Source of the DNA: Gigantopelta aegis
Taxonomy: Eukaryota; Mollusca; Gastropoda; Neomphalida; Peltospiridae
Assembly (NCBI RefSeq): GCF_016097555.1
Contig: NC_054704.1
Span: 29,156,018 to 29,220,017 of the forward strand
DNA: 64,000 bases
Direction: 5' to 3'
In this document: piece after piece, positions 20,251 to 34,200 of the stretch
Layout of the letters: every line of letters begins with the position of its first letter
How positions within the stretch are numbered: position 1 is the stretch's first letter
Program-made: the position numbers and the translations under genes
The notes under the pieces: generated by a model
The model's input: only the letters and a program-made list of their open reading frames with translations
Told to the model about the DNA's origin: nothing
Databases searched by the model: none

Positions 20251-21188
20251 TGAAAGGAAGACATGTTTTATTTAACGACGCACCCAACACATTTTATTTA
20301 TGCTTATATGGCATCAGACATATGGATAAGGACCACACAGATATTAACTGACAGAGGAAGTACACACTAATGCATTTCCCACATTTCTAGCACATACTAA
20401 AGTCCTAATAAAAATTATACCACACCATGTTTTAATGATCCACAGACAGGACAGAACATACGAAGGTACCATCATACCCCAGGTTAGCACCATACAAATG
20501 AAACTATCCAGCCACCTTATGCATAGAGATACATAAGGGTATTAGATGGGTAACTAACCCACAATTAGGAAATTATGGATTTTTTAAAAAAAATTAGGAA
20601 AAAAGGCTGAATGCTTTTTTGTGATATAGGATAACACATCATGACTGATTTCTATAACTTTTGCTGTTTTATGCTTTGTGAAATGATTATGTCAACAGAA
20701 GAGAATCCTCAAAATTTCAGGACCCTACTCCCCACCCAGCCAGCTCTGATAGTGTTATCCCATGTACATATGACCTGTCACATGGTAAAACCTACAACTT
20801 TTGGTAAATAACAGGTAATATTCATAAAAAAATAAATCTCAGGTATTTGGGCTCTATCTTAATTATATCTTGTAAAAATACAGCATCAATGACATCACTT
20901 TAGATGACATCAAAATGAAATTTCAACATTATTACCATATTCTAGGTTACTTCCTGCCCAATTTCAGTGAAATCAAAGTTTTTGGAATCAGTACTCTTTT
21001 TTTTATTTTCTGTTTACCCAGTATTTTAAGTTATATATTCCGATTTAAAAAAACTAATTAAAAAATTTAAAGTGATATATTCTGATTAAAAACAATAAAA
21101 TGTACAGATCCCATACATGAATGTAATACTAAGTAGTGACAGATATGAAATTTAGGGAACTACATTTCACCCCACTTTATTCAGATTC
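20250..21188. other. Intergenic; minus-strand SINE tail-A fragment at about 20255-20355
   Basis: GTTTTATTTAACGACGCACC at the left is tail A in reverse. The remainder is AT-rich with no recognised gene. Confidence 0.55.
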
Positions 21189-21568
21189 CACCGGCCTCGG
21201 TGGCGTCGTGGCAGGCCATCGGTCTATAGGCTGGTAGGTACTGGGTTCGGATCCCAGTCGAGGCATGGGATTTTTAATCCAGAGACCGACTCCAAACCCT
21301 GAGTGAGTGCTCCGCAAGGCTCAATGGGTAGGTGTAAACCACTTGCACCGACCAGTGATCCATAACTGGTTCAACAAAGGCCATGGTTTGTGCTATCCTG
21401 CCTGTGGGAAGCGCAAATAAAAGATCCCTTGCTGCTAATCGGAAGAGTAGCCCATGTAGTGGCGACAGCGGGTTTCCTCTCAAAATCTGTGTGGTCCTTA
21501 ACCATATGTCTGACGCCATATAACCGTAAATAAAATGTGCGTCGTTAAATAAAACATTTCTTCTTCTT
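21189..21568 (+). mobile_element. SINE, head 2 + tail A
   Basis: Head 2 (CCGGCCTCGGTGGCGTCGTG, then ACTGGGTTCGGATCCCAGT) is followed by a longer insert with AACCCTGAGTGAGTGCTCCG, then the common body and tail A (GTCGTTAAATAAAACATTTC). Confidence 0.9.
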
Positions 21569-21671
21569 ATTCAGATTCCTGTATTCACCATGGAGTAATT
21601 TTATATTTTGTTGGTGTTGTACTATCGAACAATATCGTTTCATTCTTAGGTTGGTAGGGGACATGTTGTAT

Positions 21672-22012
21672 CCTGGAGTGCGGGATGTAGCTCAGTGGTA
21701 CAGCGCTTGCCTGATGCGCGATCTATCTAGGATCGATTCCTGTCGGTGGGCCCAATGGGCTATTTCTCATTCCAGCCAGTGCTCCACAACTGGTGTAACA
21801 AAGGCCGCTGTGGTATATACTATCCTGTCTGTGAGATGGTTCATATAAAAGATCCCTTGCTGCTAATCGAAAAGAGTAGCCCATGAAGTGGCGACAGCAG
21901 GTTTCCTCTCTCAATATCTGTGTGGCCCTTAACCATATGTCCGACGCTATATAACCATAAATAAAATGTGTTGAGTGAGTTGTTAAATAAAATATTTCTT
22001 TCTTTCTTTTTG
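21672..22012 (+). mobile_element. SINE, head 1 + tail A
   Basis: GATGTAGCTCAGTGGTACAG keeps a tRNA-like box A, and GGATCGATTCC is box B-like. Tail A ends TTAAATAAAATATTTC with a TTTC-rich end. The most complete head 1 in the window. Confidence 0.9.
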
Positions 22013-22683
22013 TATCCTGGTAATTCGAGCGGACAAAGGGTCAAATGGTTTTTTATATATATATATATATATAGTTTTCTTTCTGTTGTGACAAATGTTC
22101 TCGTTACTCCATTTAAGCAGGACGGCCGACCTGCTATTGCATTTTGCTGCCCCACTTTCATGTTTTGCCGCCCCTTTATTTTTTTAACCACCTCTCTTTA
22201 TTTTCCCACATACAACTATATTTTACAGCACCCAGCTCCTTAATTTCATGTTGCACTTTTTTTCCACACTGAAAAAAAATCGATCAGTCTACATCAAAGA
22301 AAACAAGCCAAGGTGTGGAAAAACTTCAGTAGCTTATGATAGTTACCGTAAAGTAATTTAACACTATTTTAACAGCCTCAGTTGTGCCCCATAGCAGTAT
22401 TCATTTGTATGTTTGATACACACAATTAAAGTTATATTTCATTTGAGCAATAACAACACTTTATTTTTATTGTTTTATCATTTATGGCATATAAGATTAT
22501 CTGTCCTATTTGCTTACAAATTAAAAATATTCTAAAGATGACAGCTTTAAAATAATGCAGGACAGCTTTAAGTAATTGTATCTGCAACTTGAAGATGTGT
22601 TTTGGTACAACTGGGATATTTGGTACAATATCTATAAAATTAATATGTGCATGTGGTACTTATTTATATAAATGAACAAAGTT
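22013..22683. other. Intergenic, (AT)n at 22054-22072
   Basis: AT-rich; nothing else recognised. Confidence 0.5.
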
Positions 22684-22972
22684 AAAAGTTTGTTTTGTTT
22701 AACAACATCACTAGAGCACATTGATTTATTAATCATCGACTATTGGATGTCAAACATATTATAGTCATAATGGGGAAACCTGCTACATTTTTCCATTAGT
22801 AGCAAGTGATCGTTTATGTGCACCATCCTACATGTAGTTATGGTCTTTGATATACCAGTCGTAGTGCACTGGCTGGGACAAGAAATAGCCTAATGGGCCC
22901 ACCGACGGGGATCTATCCTAGACTAACCATGCATCAGACTTGCACTTTATCACTGGCTACGTTCCGACCCAA
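22684..22972 (-). mobile_element. SINE, head 1 + tail B, minus
   Basis: GTTTTGTTTAACAACATCAC at the left and the head complement near ATCACTGGCTACGTTC at the right. Confidence 0.85.
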
Positions 22973-23087
22973 TAAATGTACAAATACAATTTGTTTGTAA
23001 ATATATTATAAAAAATATTATACAATACATATATTTTATGTTAAGATTAAATTGAACAAATTGATTAACTATCTGATTTGCAGATCT

Positions 23088-23210
23088 GGGCCCGTACTTA
23101 TAAAACTTTTAGAGTCCAGACTCAATCTCAAATGATGTCACATGACATTTATGTCTCAGCTTTTATTAGTCTCGAGTCTAGACTCCAAAAGTTTTATAAG
23201 CACAGGCCAG
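23088..23210. mobile_element. Foldback (hairpin) element just downstream of the RTEL1 stop
   Basis: The left arm has ACTTATAAAACTTTTAGAGT and the right arm has ACTCCAAAAGTTTTATAAGC, so the element folds on itself around a centre near 23150. The plus-strand TTTATT at 23162-23167 reads AATAAA on the RTEL1 strand, 170 bases past the stop, and could be its poly(A) signal. Confidence 0.6.
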
Positions 23211-23335
23211 AATGTACAATAGATTTTGATCTGCTTAAAAATAAATTGATCAACTATACAATAAATATATATTAATCAAAAATATATTATCCACATTACA
23301 ATATCACATCAAATTATTATTGAGCAAAGTATGTT

Positions 23336-25277
23336 CTACTCCACATTAGGACCTGAGGTAAACAGAAGCTGCTTTAAATCCCTCCTCCTAACTGGAGCTC
23401 CACAACCAGGACACATCTTGTTGCTCTGAAAGTAAAATATATACTGATCAATCTATAGAAGGAATTGTCTTATGCAATGTCAATCTTAAAAACATTTCAG
23501 AAACAAGACTATTTTCTTTTAATCTATGGTTTTACACTGTGCATAAAGGTAACCAAAAACAAGAATACCAGTGAGGTACATGATACGCCTGTAATACGGC
23601 TGTCAAAAGTAGGTCGCAGTGACCTTGTTATGGTACCTAACACACCACTATCCCAAACTGTACCTGCATGCAAGGTTTGATGATCCTATATGAACTGATA
23701 AGGAAGATATGACCTGGACACGGATTTCCTTTAATGTGCAGTAATGCATGAAAAGTAGTTTGGTGACCTAATTATGGTATGTGATACACTGCCACCCCAA
23801 GTTGTAGTTGTATGCAAGGTTTGATGATCCTATATGAATCAATAAGGAAGATATTCAAGGCTAGTAGCTCTGGGTAAGAAGAAAATTTTACTAAATTACC
23901 TATTAAATTTTTTAAAATGCAGAGATTTGTTTTTTTAAATATCAATTACCTTGTACTAATAATCAGGAAAACTTTGCAAGGTCTGCAAAAGTAGAGGCTC
24001 ATTGTGAATTTTTCATTAATAAGTACAGCAGCCTTATTATTTAGATAATTCATAACTCCTCTTAGAGAGTTGGTTATGCTATTATTACCCATTGTTACTT
24101 TTAAAAAATTGTGCTATCTAACCATTAGTCATTACATCACATAACTATACATACATTACACAATAAGTAAGCTGCATTTTTTTATAGCCAAATGTTAACA
24201 ATACAAAATAATACAACTGTGATTTTATTAAAAAAAAATTAAAAAAAATAAAAGTTATGAAACAAATGAGTCCAAATTTTCCTCCAAATGTTTGTAGATC
24301 CTATAATGTGTATGTTTGTGTAATCTGACTCATGAATGGAAACATTAAATGAATGAAAGGGAAGTTCAGACTGTAACGAACAACCAACCAAATGTCATTG
24401 TTTTTAAGCCAGCCAAAGTGTGCAATTATCGAAAAACATATTACCCTGGATATTTTAACCCATATGGCAGGGAACATATTTTAACCCATATGGCAGGGAA
24501 CATTTTGTTCAGTATCAGAAAATGCCACAGGCGTACAAGCTCCCATTTTTTAAAGGGGGCAGGCTGGCTTATGCCCAAATTAAAAAAAATGCCCGAATCT
24601 GGATAACAACATTTATTTATATTACCATTACTACCAAACAGCTATATAGGTTTGCAAACAAATTACTACGCATTTTTACAACTAATTTTGAGGGTAGAAT
24701 TATGGAAATACATGGCAAAAAAGGTTTCAGGTTAGCACATTTTGCCCGAATATCCAATGATATGAATTATTGGCATTTTAATAAAGGGATGATAATAGGA
24801 ATTGTATTAGTGCTCAGCCTCGTATCTATGGTAACCAGGGGTTCGATCTTAACAATGGCACCAATGGTAATTGTAGTCGTTGATATATACCGTCGGCAAA
24901 GATCCTCAATGATGACAAAATGTATATACCTGGTGTACATTATCTGCCAGTGTATCACATTTGTATATTTGAAATATGTCTACATACAAAAAAATAACCT
25001 TTCAGTCATGTTTATTTGCTGCAAAAATAACTTTAAAAAAACTGTCGTCGGTGGGTCACTTCACCCATGACAATCTTTTTTTTTTAAATTGCTGTGGGAG
25101 AAATCTTAAATTCAAGTCCTGTACATGGGTTACCAGGCACTAAGTTTTACTTCGATGCCTGCTGCTTTCAACAACTGACCTTGATCACTTGTTTCCAGCA
25201 CAAGTAACAGCAGACGTGAGAACAGGACGCTTCAAATGGGATGTGAGCATCAGAACCACATCGACCACAAGTGTAAC
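23336..25277 (-). CDS. RTEL1: RTEL1 exons 32-33: C-terminal RING
   Basis: Exons 25180-25277 and 23336-23425. The first reads Y-T-C-G-R-C-G-S, then [11 protein letters not shown]; the second reads [10 protein letters not shown] and ends with TAG after 29 codons. The pattern is C-x2-C-x11-C-x-H-x-C-C-x2-C-x10-C-x2-C, a zinc-binding RING as in the long vertebrate RTEL1 isoform. The exon 31 to 32 junction restores G-Y-T-C exactly in phase 1. Confidence 0.9.
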
Positions 25278-28200
25278 CTGCAAAAACAAAAGTGAAAGAA
25301 ACATGCCCAGGGATTTATTCAGGATTTTTCACCATGCTCCCATGTCCGATATATGGGGAATTTTCTGTGCCACTTTTGAAAAGTGGTCTTACAAAAAGGA
25401 TTTTGAAACAATCGAAGAAGGAAACATTATTAAATTGAGATGTTATAATATTTATTTTTATTAATCTAATCATGCACCAGTGAATTGCATATCAGTGTTT
25501 TATAGTTAAGAGGAACTGGACATTTTTTTTTTTTTTGTAGGTTTTTTAATCTGCTATATACCAAATTTTACATATTATCAGTGCCAAATGGTAGTCTTTA
25601 TTTGTTGTTATTAATGTATTTTTTTATTAGTCTAATCAAGCACCAGTGAGTGTTGTGTGCTATTCTTCACTGGAACGAGGGAATGAACATTTTCCCTCCA
25701 AATCTATGTATTTTGTTTCAGTACTGGGGCTGATATTTAGTCCTTTTACAATGTTGTTAACTTTAGCAAGCATTAAAGAAACTGTTTTAAAAAATGTTTT
25801 CTTTTGTATTTTGTGTTAACTTTATGTTTGAGCTAAAACTTATGTATTTAAAATATAATTTCAACGCAACTTTGAGGTAACCGATCAGTGTTACCTATGG
25901 GTTATGCAAATATAATTCACATAACCGAACAATTTGTTACCTAGGTAAAAACCACGTGAACCGACTTCCGGTTATCTCAGATTTCGAAATATTGTCCCCT
26001 GCTATTAAATATCATTATATAATTACATTACAATTATATACTGCAGACAATGAAAAACCCTGAACATACCAGACTTGGAAAAATTTACCATTGTTTTTGA
26101 CATCTGTATTGCATTTTCATTTTTTACAATTATTATTGAAGTAAAGTTTGTTTTATTTAACGCCGCCACTAGAGTACATTGATTTTTGATTTTATCATCG
26201 GTTATTGAATGTCAAACATATGGTCATTATGACACTGTTTTTAAGAGGAAACCTGCTGTCACCACATAGGCTACTCTTTTACGACAGGCAGCAAGGGATC
26301 TTTTATTTGCGCTCCCCACAGGCAGGATAGCACAAACCATGGCCTTTGTTGAACCAGTTATGGATCACTGGTCGGTGCAAGTGGTTTACACCTACCCACT
26401 GAGCCTTGCAGAGCACTCAGCGTTTGGAGTCAGTATCTGGATTAAAAATCCCATGCCTCAACTGGGATCCGAACCCAGTACCTACCAGCCTGTAGACCGA
26501 TGGCCTAACCACGACGCCATCGAGGCCGGTGCAATTATTATTATATCATATGACAATTATATACTGCAAACAATGAAAAATGTTGAACATACCAGACTTT
26601 GAAAACCTTGCCGTTGTTTGTGACATCTGTATTGCATTTTCACACCTCTCAACATCATTACTGAGATCACATGCAGCTGACAACTGCAACTTTCCATCAC
26701 CTGAACACTTTTCACAATTTTCAGACAATGTTTTATCACTGACAGCCGAGACCTGTACAGAAGTGACTCCTGGTTTAGTCTCACAGTTAGTATCAGTCAA
26801 TCTGTTGTCAGTGAACAACACAGAAGTTGATGGTGTTTTGGGAGAATTAATGCTTTTTTTAACTTGTGTCTTGGAAATGTTGTTACTCTCTTTGAGTTGT
26901 GTCTTAGAACCAGAGTTATTGCTCTCTGTGATTTGCGATTTGGAAAAGACAATGTTTTCTATGTCTTGTACCCTAGAAGGGCTATTGTTTTGTTTGAATT
27001 GAGTCTTAGTGCAGTCTTTGCTTTCTTCGACTCGTGTAGTAAAACAGACTTTGCTTTTTGTGTCTTGCATCTTAGAACAGTCATTGTTTTCGAGTCCATT
27101 TAAAGTCACTGAGCTGGGAATGCAAGTCAGACCTGTGCTAAGTTGCTGAATGGTTTGTTTATCACTGGACTCCACATTTGGTTTATTCACTTCAGAAGCA
27201 GACGTCAATTTTGAACGAGACGTGCCAGCAGTAATGCCATCACATCCAGAAATGTTTTTATATTCTGATGATGAATTTGTTTTACATCGCTTCCCAGCAG
27301 GTTCTGAAGTGGGTCAAAAGATATCCTCAGTTAAAAAGAACTAGTTACTGCTTTTGGTGTTTTCAAACAATCAAAAAAACAATTTTTACTTAAAATATTC
27401 ATAAAAACATTTTTGACACAGTATATCTGGATATAGTATTAGGGTCTAAAAGAGACCAATAAGTAATAAATTTATGCTTTGACAAAGATACAAAAAAAAG
27501 ACTTGTTTAAGCATGTATGTAATGGTCAATAAATGGGATACCCTAAAGTCAGTCTAAAACACCCACCAACAACATGAAAGGAAAAGTTTTCTTTTTTATC
27601 TTAATTTCAAACCATATTGCATTTCCACTTATTACCATCATCAATTAACCAATTATATTTCTGTTTTTGATTATCACTCTTGTCCAGTTTTAAAATTAAA
27701 AACATTTTTACTTCACATGGATTAATAGCCAACATATTTCCTAATAAAACTAACCTGCTATCCCAGAATGCATCAGTCTCTTTGCAGCAGAATGTTCTGG
27801 AGTGTAACCACAGCTCATCCCCGTTAGGTTAACACATATCTCATCAAACTGCTGTTTGTGGTGGGGCCTTGCAAAATTGTAGAATTCTGACAATAAATCA
27901 TACTCATTCATTTTAAATGTTGTTTCCTCAGGTCAACATGATATTGTTTCCTGTACTCTGATTTAGTAAACAAGCATTCTGAGTACTGATACCAAACCTA
28001 AGAATATTTTGTATCTCTTAAGTTCCAAGGGCCATAACTCCGTCAAATTTTTTTTAAATCGCCATGAAAGTCAAACTTGATCTGTAACAGTACATGATAA
28101 AGCTATAAATAAAATTTCAGTTGTTGTAAGAAATGTCTGTTGCCATTTTGCCAAAATGCAGTAAGCAACACTCAAAAACAAGTGACACACTGTACCATTG

Positions 28201-31200
28201 CCAATATAAAAATAAAGAATTGAAAAAAAAAAACACACAAAAAAAACACACAACTGAACAAAGCCTAGAAAAAAAAAAAAGACTGCCAACTGAATTGTAC
28301 AATTATTACAATGTCAAATCAACTTAAAACATCCTGATAAAACGTCTCACTTCTGAACAGATGATGGTTGGCAGGATCCTCTGTGAACAGATCAGCAAGA
28401 ACACTGGAAACCTTTTCCAAATTCTCCATCTTGCGATATTCAATCAAAGCTTTGGAGAAAACTTTATAAGACTCTGCTTTCAAGATCTTTTTTACCTATA
28501 ATATAAAATAAAAACATGGTGGAATACAGTCATTTAAAATCTGCAACAAGATAAAACTTTAAAGGAAATCAAATGGGACAGGTAAAAAGGAGAATTGATA
28601 TAATTGATAGAGCTGGGAGGCATTGAAATTTGAGCTTCAGTATCAATATCGGTATTTTTGGGGTGATTTACCTCAGTATCGGTATGGTATTTGGTACTGA
28701 CACAGTACCAATACCGATACCGATATCGAGCAGTGTTTTCGGTTTTCTTGGCTATAAATGCATGCCCGAGTTAAGCCTCATTTAAAAGGCTCATTTCATC
28801 TAAATAAAATTAACTTCCATATTCAAAGCTCTCATCTGATTTATACCCAACCCATTTTACATTTGTCAGATATATTGTTAGTGTTTTACTAAATGGCGGG
28901 AAACATTTTTCAATACCAAACGTTTAGGTATTTTGAAATTTGTTTGATATGGTAAATCGGTACTGACATAATACTGTGACCGAACGGTATATACGGTATA
29001 CTGCCTAACTCTAATAATTGATGCACAAAGTTTAACTGGGGCACATAGATGAACAGACCTAAAGCAGGGCGTTAGACTGTACCCAAGCTGAGGCAATAAA
29101 GGGTGTGCCCAAAATAAGTATAAGCATGCTAATCTAAGAATCAGAGGTGGGAATTGGTTAACTGTAAAAAAGAGGAAATCTCGAGGGGTCCCAGAAATTC
29201 TTGAAATCCTAGGTTAAAATCTGTGCCATGTGACACATTTTGGAGGAAAGGAAGATTAAAATGCGAGGAAACGTAATGTTCCATGAGAGGAAAACAGCGG
29301 ATCCAAAGAGAATTCCCACCCCTGAAGAACATTTCACCTCAAAATCAATGGAATGTTAAGCTGTAATTAGATTAAAATAACTTGAAATGCATTTCTGAAT
29401 ATGTACAACTCTCTACCAGCTATTATTAACATTACTACTCCAAAAAAGCCTTGGTGGCTCTGAAAGGACAAAACACTTTTTGCGTTGAAATGAGTGACAT
29501 CTAAAGCCTAAGGCTCTATTTTCTATGAAGAAGAAATTTGTTTTGTTTAACGACACCACTAGAGAACATTGATTTATTAATCATCGGCTATTGGCGGTCA
29601 AACATATGATCATTTTGACAGTTATAGAGGAAACCTACTACATTTTTCCATCAGTAACAAGGGTTCTTGACAGTCATAGAGAGGAAACCCGCTACATTTT
29701 TCCATTAAAAACAAGGGATCTTTTATATGCACCATCGCACAGACAAGATAGCACATACACGACATTTGATATACCAGTCGTGGTGCACTGGCTGGAACAA
29801 GAAATAGCCCAATGGACACACTGACAGGGATCGATCCTAGACCAACCACACAACAGGTGTGCACTTTACCACTGGGCTACATCCCACCCCCTATTTTCTA
29901 TGACGAAACCAATCACCTCTTTGATGTAATCCTCTGCTTTGTTTACATGCACACTGGAGATGGGTTTTGTCTCCACCATCACGGAACATGATACAGTCTG
30001 TTCATTGGGCTTCTGAAAATAAAGAACCGTTACAATTCCATTTACACAAAACAATAAACTTGATACACGCATCTTAAAAAAAAAAAGGTACAACCAAAAC
30101 ATATCTCATAAACTGATAAATTGTCTCAAATTTTTAAAGAATAATAAAGCAATTAAAACTTTTCAACTATTGAGCTTTCGCAATTTTAATTTTAAAGTAT
30201 AACTATCTGACCCGGGCCAATATTTTCAAAGCTATCTTAACATTACGAAATCGTAAACCCACCGTAGGCTGTGACGTCACTATAGCACATGCCATAGTGA
30301 CGTCACAGCTTACGACAATTTTACGATTTCGTAGGCTAAGACTGCTTTAAAAATATGGGCCCTGGAGGTAGACTGATCTTCAGGAAGCAATATATCACCA
30401 CCCTTGGGTAATGTTCTTAAGACAGGATTAAAATAGGTTGGTTTTTTAAATTACAGTTTTAATTTTAAAAAGATAGGTTTAAAATAGGTTGCTTTTTTAA
30501 TTTACAGTTTTAATTTTAAAATACAGTGAAACTTCTAAATCGGACACCTACAAGACACCCCCCCCCCCCCCCCCCCACCCCCAAAAAAAAAGTCCAGTTA
30601 TAAGCGCTAGGTATCCAGTTTTGAGAGGTTCTGTTTTGTATTGTTTGTATTGATATTTCAAAAGGGACTGTAAAAAAAAACCCATCTGGTTTTAAAGGAA
30701 TTCCTGTTTACTGAGGATCCAGTTTTGGGGGTTTCACTGTGCATGTGCATTATTATAAAAGTAGATTTGTCAACATTTTTGGTAACTAAAAAATTGCAAG
30801 TTCTTGATCAAATGTTCTTGGGACTAAAGTTTAAAAGGTCTGTCAACTGAATGGGCTTTCAGAGCAAAACAACAATCAAACACTCATTAAGCCAATTATC
30901 ACAATAGTTCTTAAAAAATATAATTAATACAACTGAAAATGCTTTATTGGGGTTTTTTTTATATACCTTTATCACAATTCTTCTTCTCTTTGGCTGGTTT
31001 GTCTTAATAGGTTGGTGAGATGGAATCTGTAAGAACAAAACATGATTTTAAAGGTGCTATATGCCATAGATACATTAGCTATTTTTACATGTGTAATAAA
31101 TAACTACAAATTAATCAATGCCACACATAATCTTTGCAAAAATAACGTGTAAATAAAAAAATGTAATCTGTTTATTCACCATATAAACAGTCATGCTCTG

Positions 31201-34200
31201 TATGAGCTGCACAGCGTAACACATTTGATAAAATTGACAAATCCACAAAATCTAGGGAGATGACTAGAGAGGGCCACCAGAGACAGATAATTTGCACAAA
31301 GACAGATATTTTGACATCATCCACCTGGCATAAAGTTACAGTGTATTTGCTTCAACAGAAGTCCAGTTATAAGGGGTATCCGAGGTACTCAGTTCTGTTG
31401 TCCACTAAAGATTTTCCAGTAAAAATATTTTGATGGTTGTATATCCAAAGGTATAAAGCTTACATTTTAAAGCAGAAGTTATTAAATTATGTGACTTTAA
31501 GACAGCACCTTTAATATAATAATAAATAATAATAATAATAAAATTCTTTATTTTCAGAGGGTAAACACATTCAGTACAAGGTGACTGGTCTCCCACGAGG
31601 CCCTCTCTAATCTATACATGATATTATACATAAATACATTCAAAGAAACAACATCAACATACATGTAATATGTATAGCATGAGGAACAATAGCACATATT
31701 ATGAATATATAAATAATATTTAAATCAATTTGTTAAGAAACTTGAGTCAGTGATAACTCAATACATCATAATTATTTTAATAAACACAAAATCAACAACA
31801 AAGGTATATCTTAAAATTGATTATTATTTGAATAGTGCTTAAAATAACTGGATTTGAATGAGGCGATGACTAAGAGTTGATAGTATATATATCCCCCCCC
31901 CCCCCCCCCCCCCCCCCCCAATTACAATGCACTACATTGTTTATGTGCAGGACATTGAATTTTACTTTGGAAGAAGAAAAAAACAATAAAGGAAAATAAA
32001 ACATTGTACATTTTCCATTGGTTTCAATTATAGACATTGCAAAAATATTACAGGGTATTTCACCAGAATCAAATGTCTGATAGGATTCAAAATATTAGCA
32101 CCAGCAAATCATACTTGGGATAGGTTTTCAGACCACTGAAGGATGCAGTACACCACTGTTGAATTAATATATTAGAACAGTCATTATTAAATATATATAA
32201 TGGGAATTTTTCGTACAGAAATTGGGAATTTTCAGTGCCATTTCCTTTTGGGAATGGGTCTATGTTCTGACCCACAGAATGCCTGGATAAATCCCTGGTT
32301 AACTACATCTAACAAACAGATGACACATATTTCCTATGAACAAGACATAGTTTATGAAATCAATATAACAGCAGAGGGGTATAGCAATTATTGCTTTAGA
32401 TGGGCATGGGATAAGGAGGGCATCACAGCAATGTGGAGGGCACACTTGGGGCACAACGGCAAATTAAGATGATCTTAATGGGGCACGAAATCACACAAAA
32501 AATTAATGAATAAAAATTAAAATTAAAATAGAAAACAATTAAATTAAATTAAACAAATTTGCTGGAACGAGAAATTATTTATCTTTATTATTTGTAAGAT
32601 TAAATGGGTATGTAATAAAACAAGATCAGAGATCACCGAGATTGCATCAACACTAGATGTGTAATAATATGGCATGAGGTTCACAATATGATACAGATTT
32701 TAGGTAGCTGCAGCACAACAAATACATCTCTTAAAGTCACTGTCAGAACTCAGCTTCATGCATAGCTATCTTATTTTTGTTTTGAATACAAAATAGGGAT
32801 GACCAAAAACCAAACACATTAGATTTGCTAAAATTTATAACTTAAGCAAAATTTTTTAAGTTATATATAATTTAATTGTAAAAAAACCCTATAATTCAGA
32901 AAATATTTTGCACTGCCTAATAATCAGGGTCAGTATCATTAAGTATCGCACTATTGTATGACGACCAGTGTAATAAGAAATGTATCATACTACGACCTAC
33001 CCTTGTTTTTACACCTCCAGTCAACACTTTATTTCTGGCCAGATAGATTATTATTGTGTTTTGATTGTTGAATAAAAGATTATCTGACTTGGTTTTACAC
33101 GGATCTATTAACACAAATCTCCAGGACAATAAAATCCAAGTTTGGAGATATTTTGACTATGTTTCGTAATCAACAATAATATGTATTTGTTAATTAATAT
33201 GCAAGGTGTTTATACATACCTGTGTTTCAGAGAGAAAATCGCTGTCATCTGAGGTTTTCTAAAATATAAACAAATACAAGTAACAAACACTGTCCATTTT
33301 AAACAAGAATTAAAAATGTACTTATTTCAGAACTTGCGTAACTGTATTCCTACACATAATCATGGCTAAAATATACTGAGCAACAAAAGAAACACAAAAT
33401 TTTAATATATTTATGTTTTCATGATACAATAAACAGACTGTCAAAATGAACCTCAAATGTTCACCGCCTGCTATTTAGTTTTTTATGGAATACTCTTCAA
33501 GAAGGGTGGAAGTCATTATTATGTCACATCCTTCCATCCCTCTTGGAGAGTATTCTATTAACAAGCAAAAAGCAGTTGGTGAACAAAAATTGTATGCTTT
33601 TTGCTCTTGGAGATCTTATCGAAGTCGATATAGGTGACATGGTTACTATCTAGTATGTGGAATCTGTGTCACTGTAATGGGATTTTTTTACAAATTCTGT
33701 TTGAACAAAATGTGTGGGATATCTATTGGTAATTAAAGGTAGGAGAGTAAATTTTTGTAGTTGTTAACAATGTGTTTTGAACTTTAGAATGAGCTTAACT
33801 AACCTCAGAAAACTCCAGAGCTTGAATGAGTCCTTTCTTCTCGGCTTTTTGCGATGGTCCCTGGTTATAAACTCTGCTCAATCTTTGCTGCTCCGATAAT
33901 TCATTACCTATTGTCAACAAAATTCCAACACAAAATCTTAAGTTTTAATCAAATAATTATACTGACTTACCTTTGATTTGAATTTCTTTCCCAGCTTAAA
34001 TTGTTTTAATAAATACAATCAAACCTGCTCAAACAGTCACCTCTATCAAGCAGACACCTGTTTTAAAAGAATGCTAAAGCAAGGCTTTTGGACTGGTGTG
34101 CATATTCAACGATACATAATGCACATTATTGCTTAATATCAACAAGTATAATCGTATAGTTAATTAATAAAACGGTTAAATGTGACGGCTATTATATATA

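Noticed and set aside
21672..21745. Functional tRNA gene
   Set aside because: The tRNA-like boxes are SINE heads joined to a SINE body; the cloverleaf is not kept and similar heads recur many times.
26580..27103. Plus-strand open frames over RTEL1 exon 31
   Set aside because: They are shadows of the minus-strand exon, which has matching phases and splice sites.
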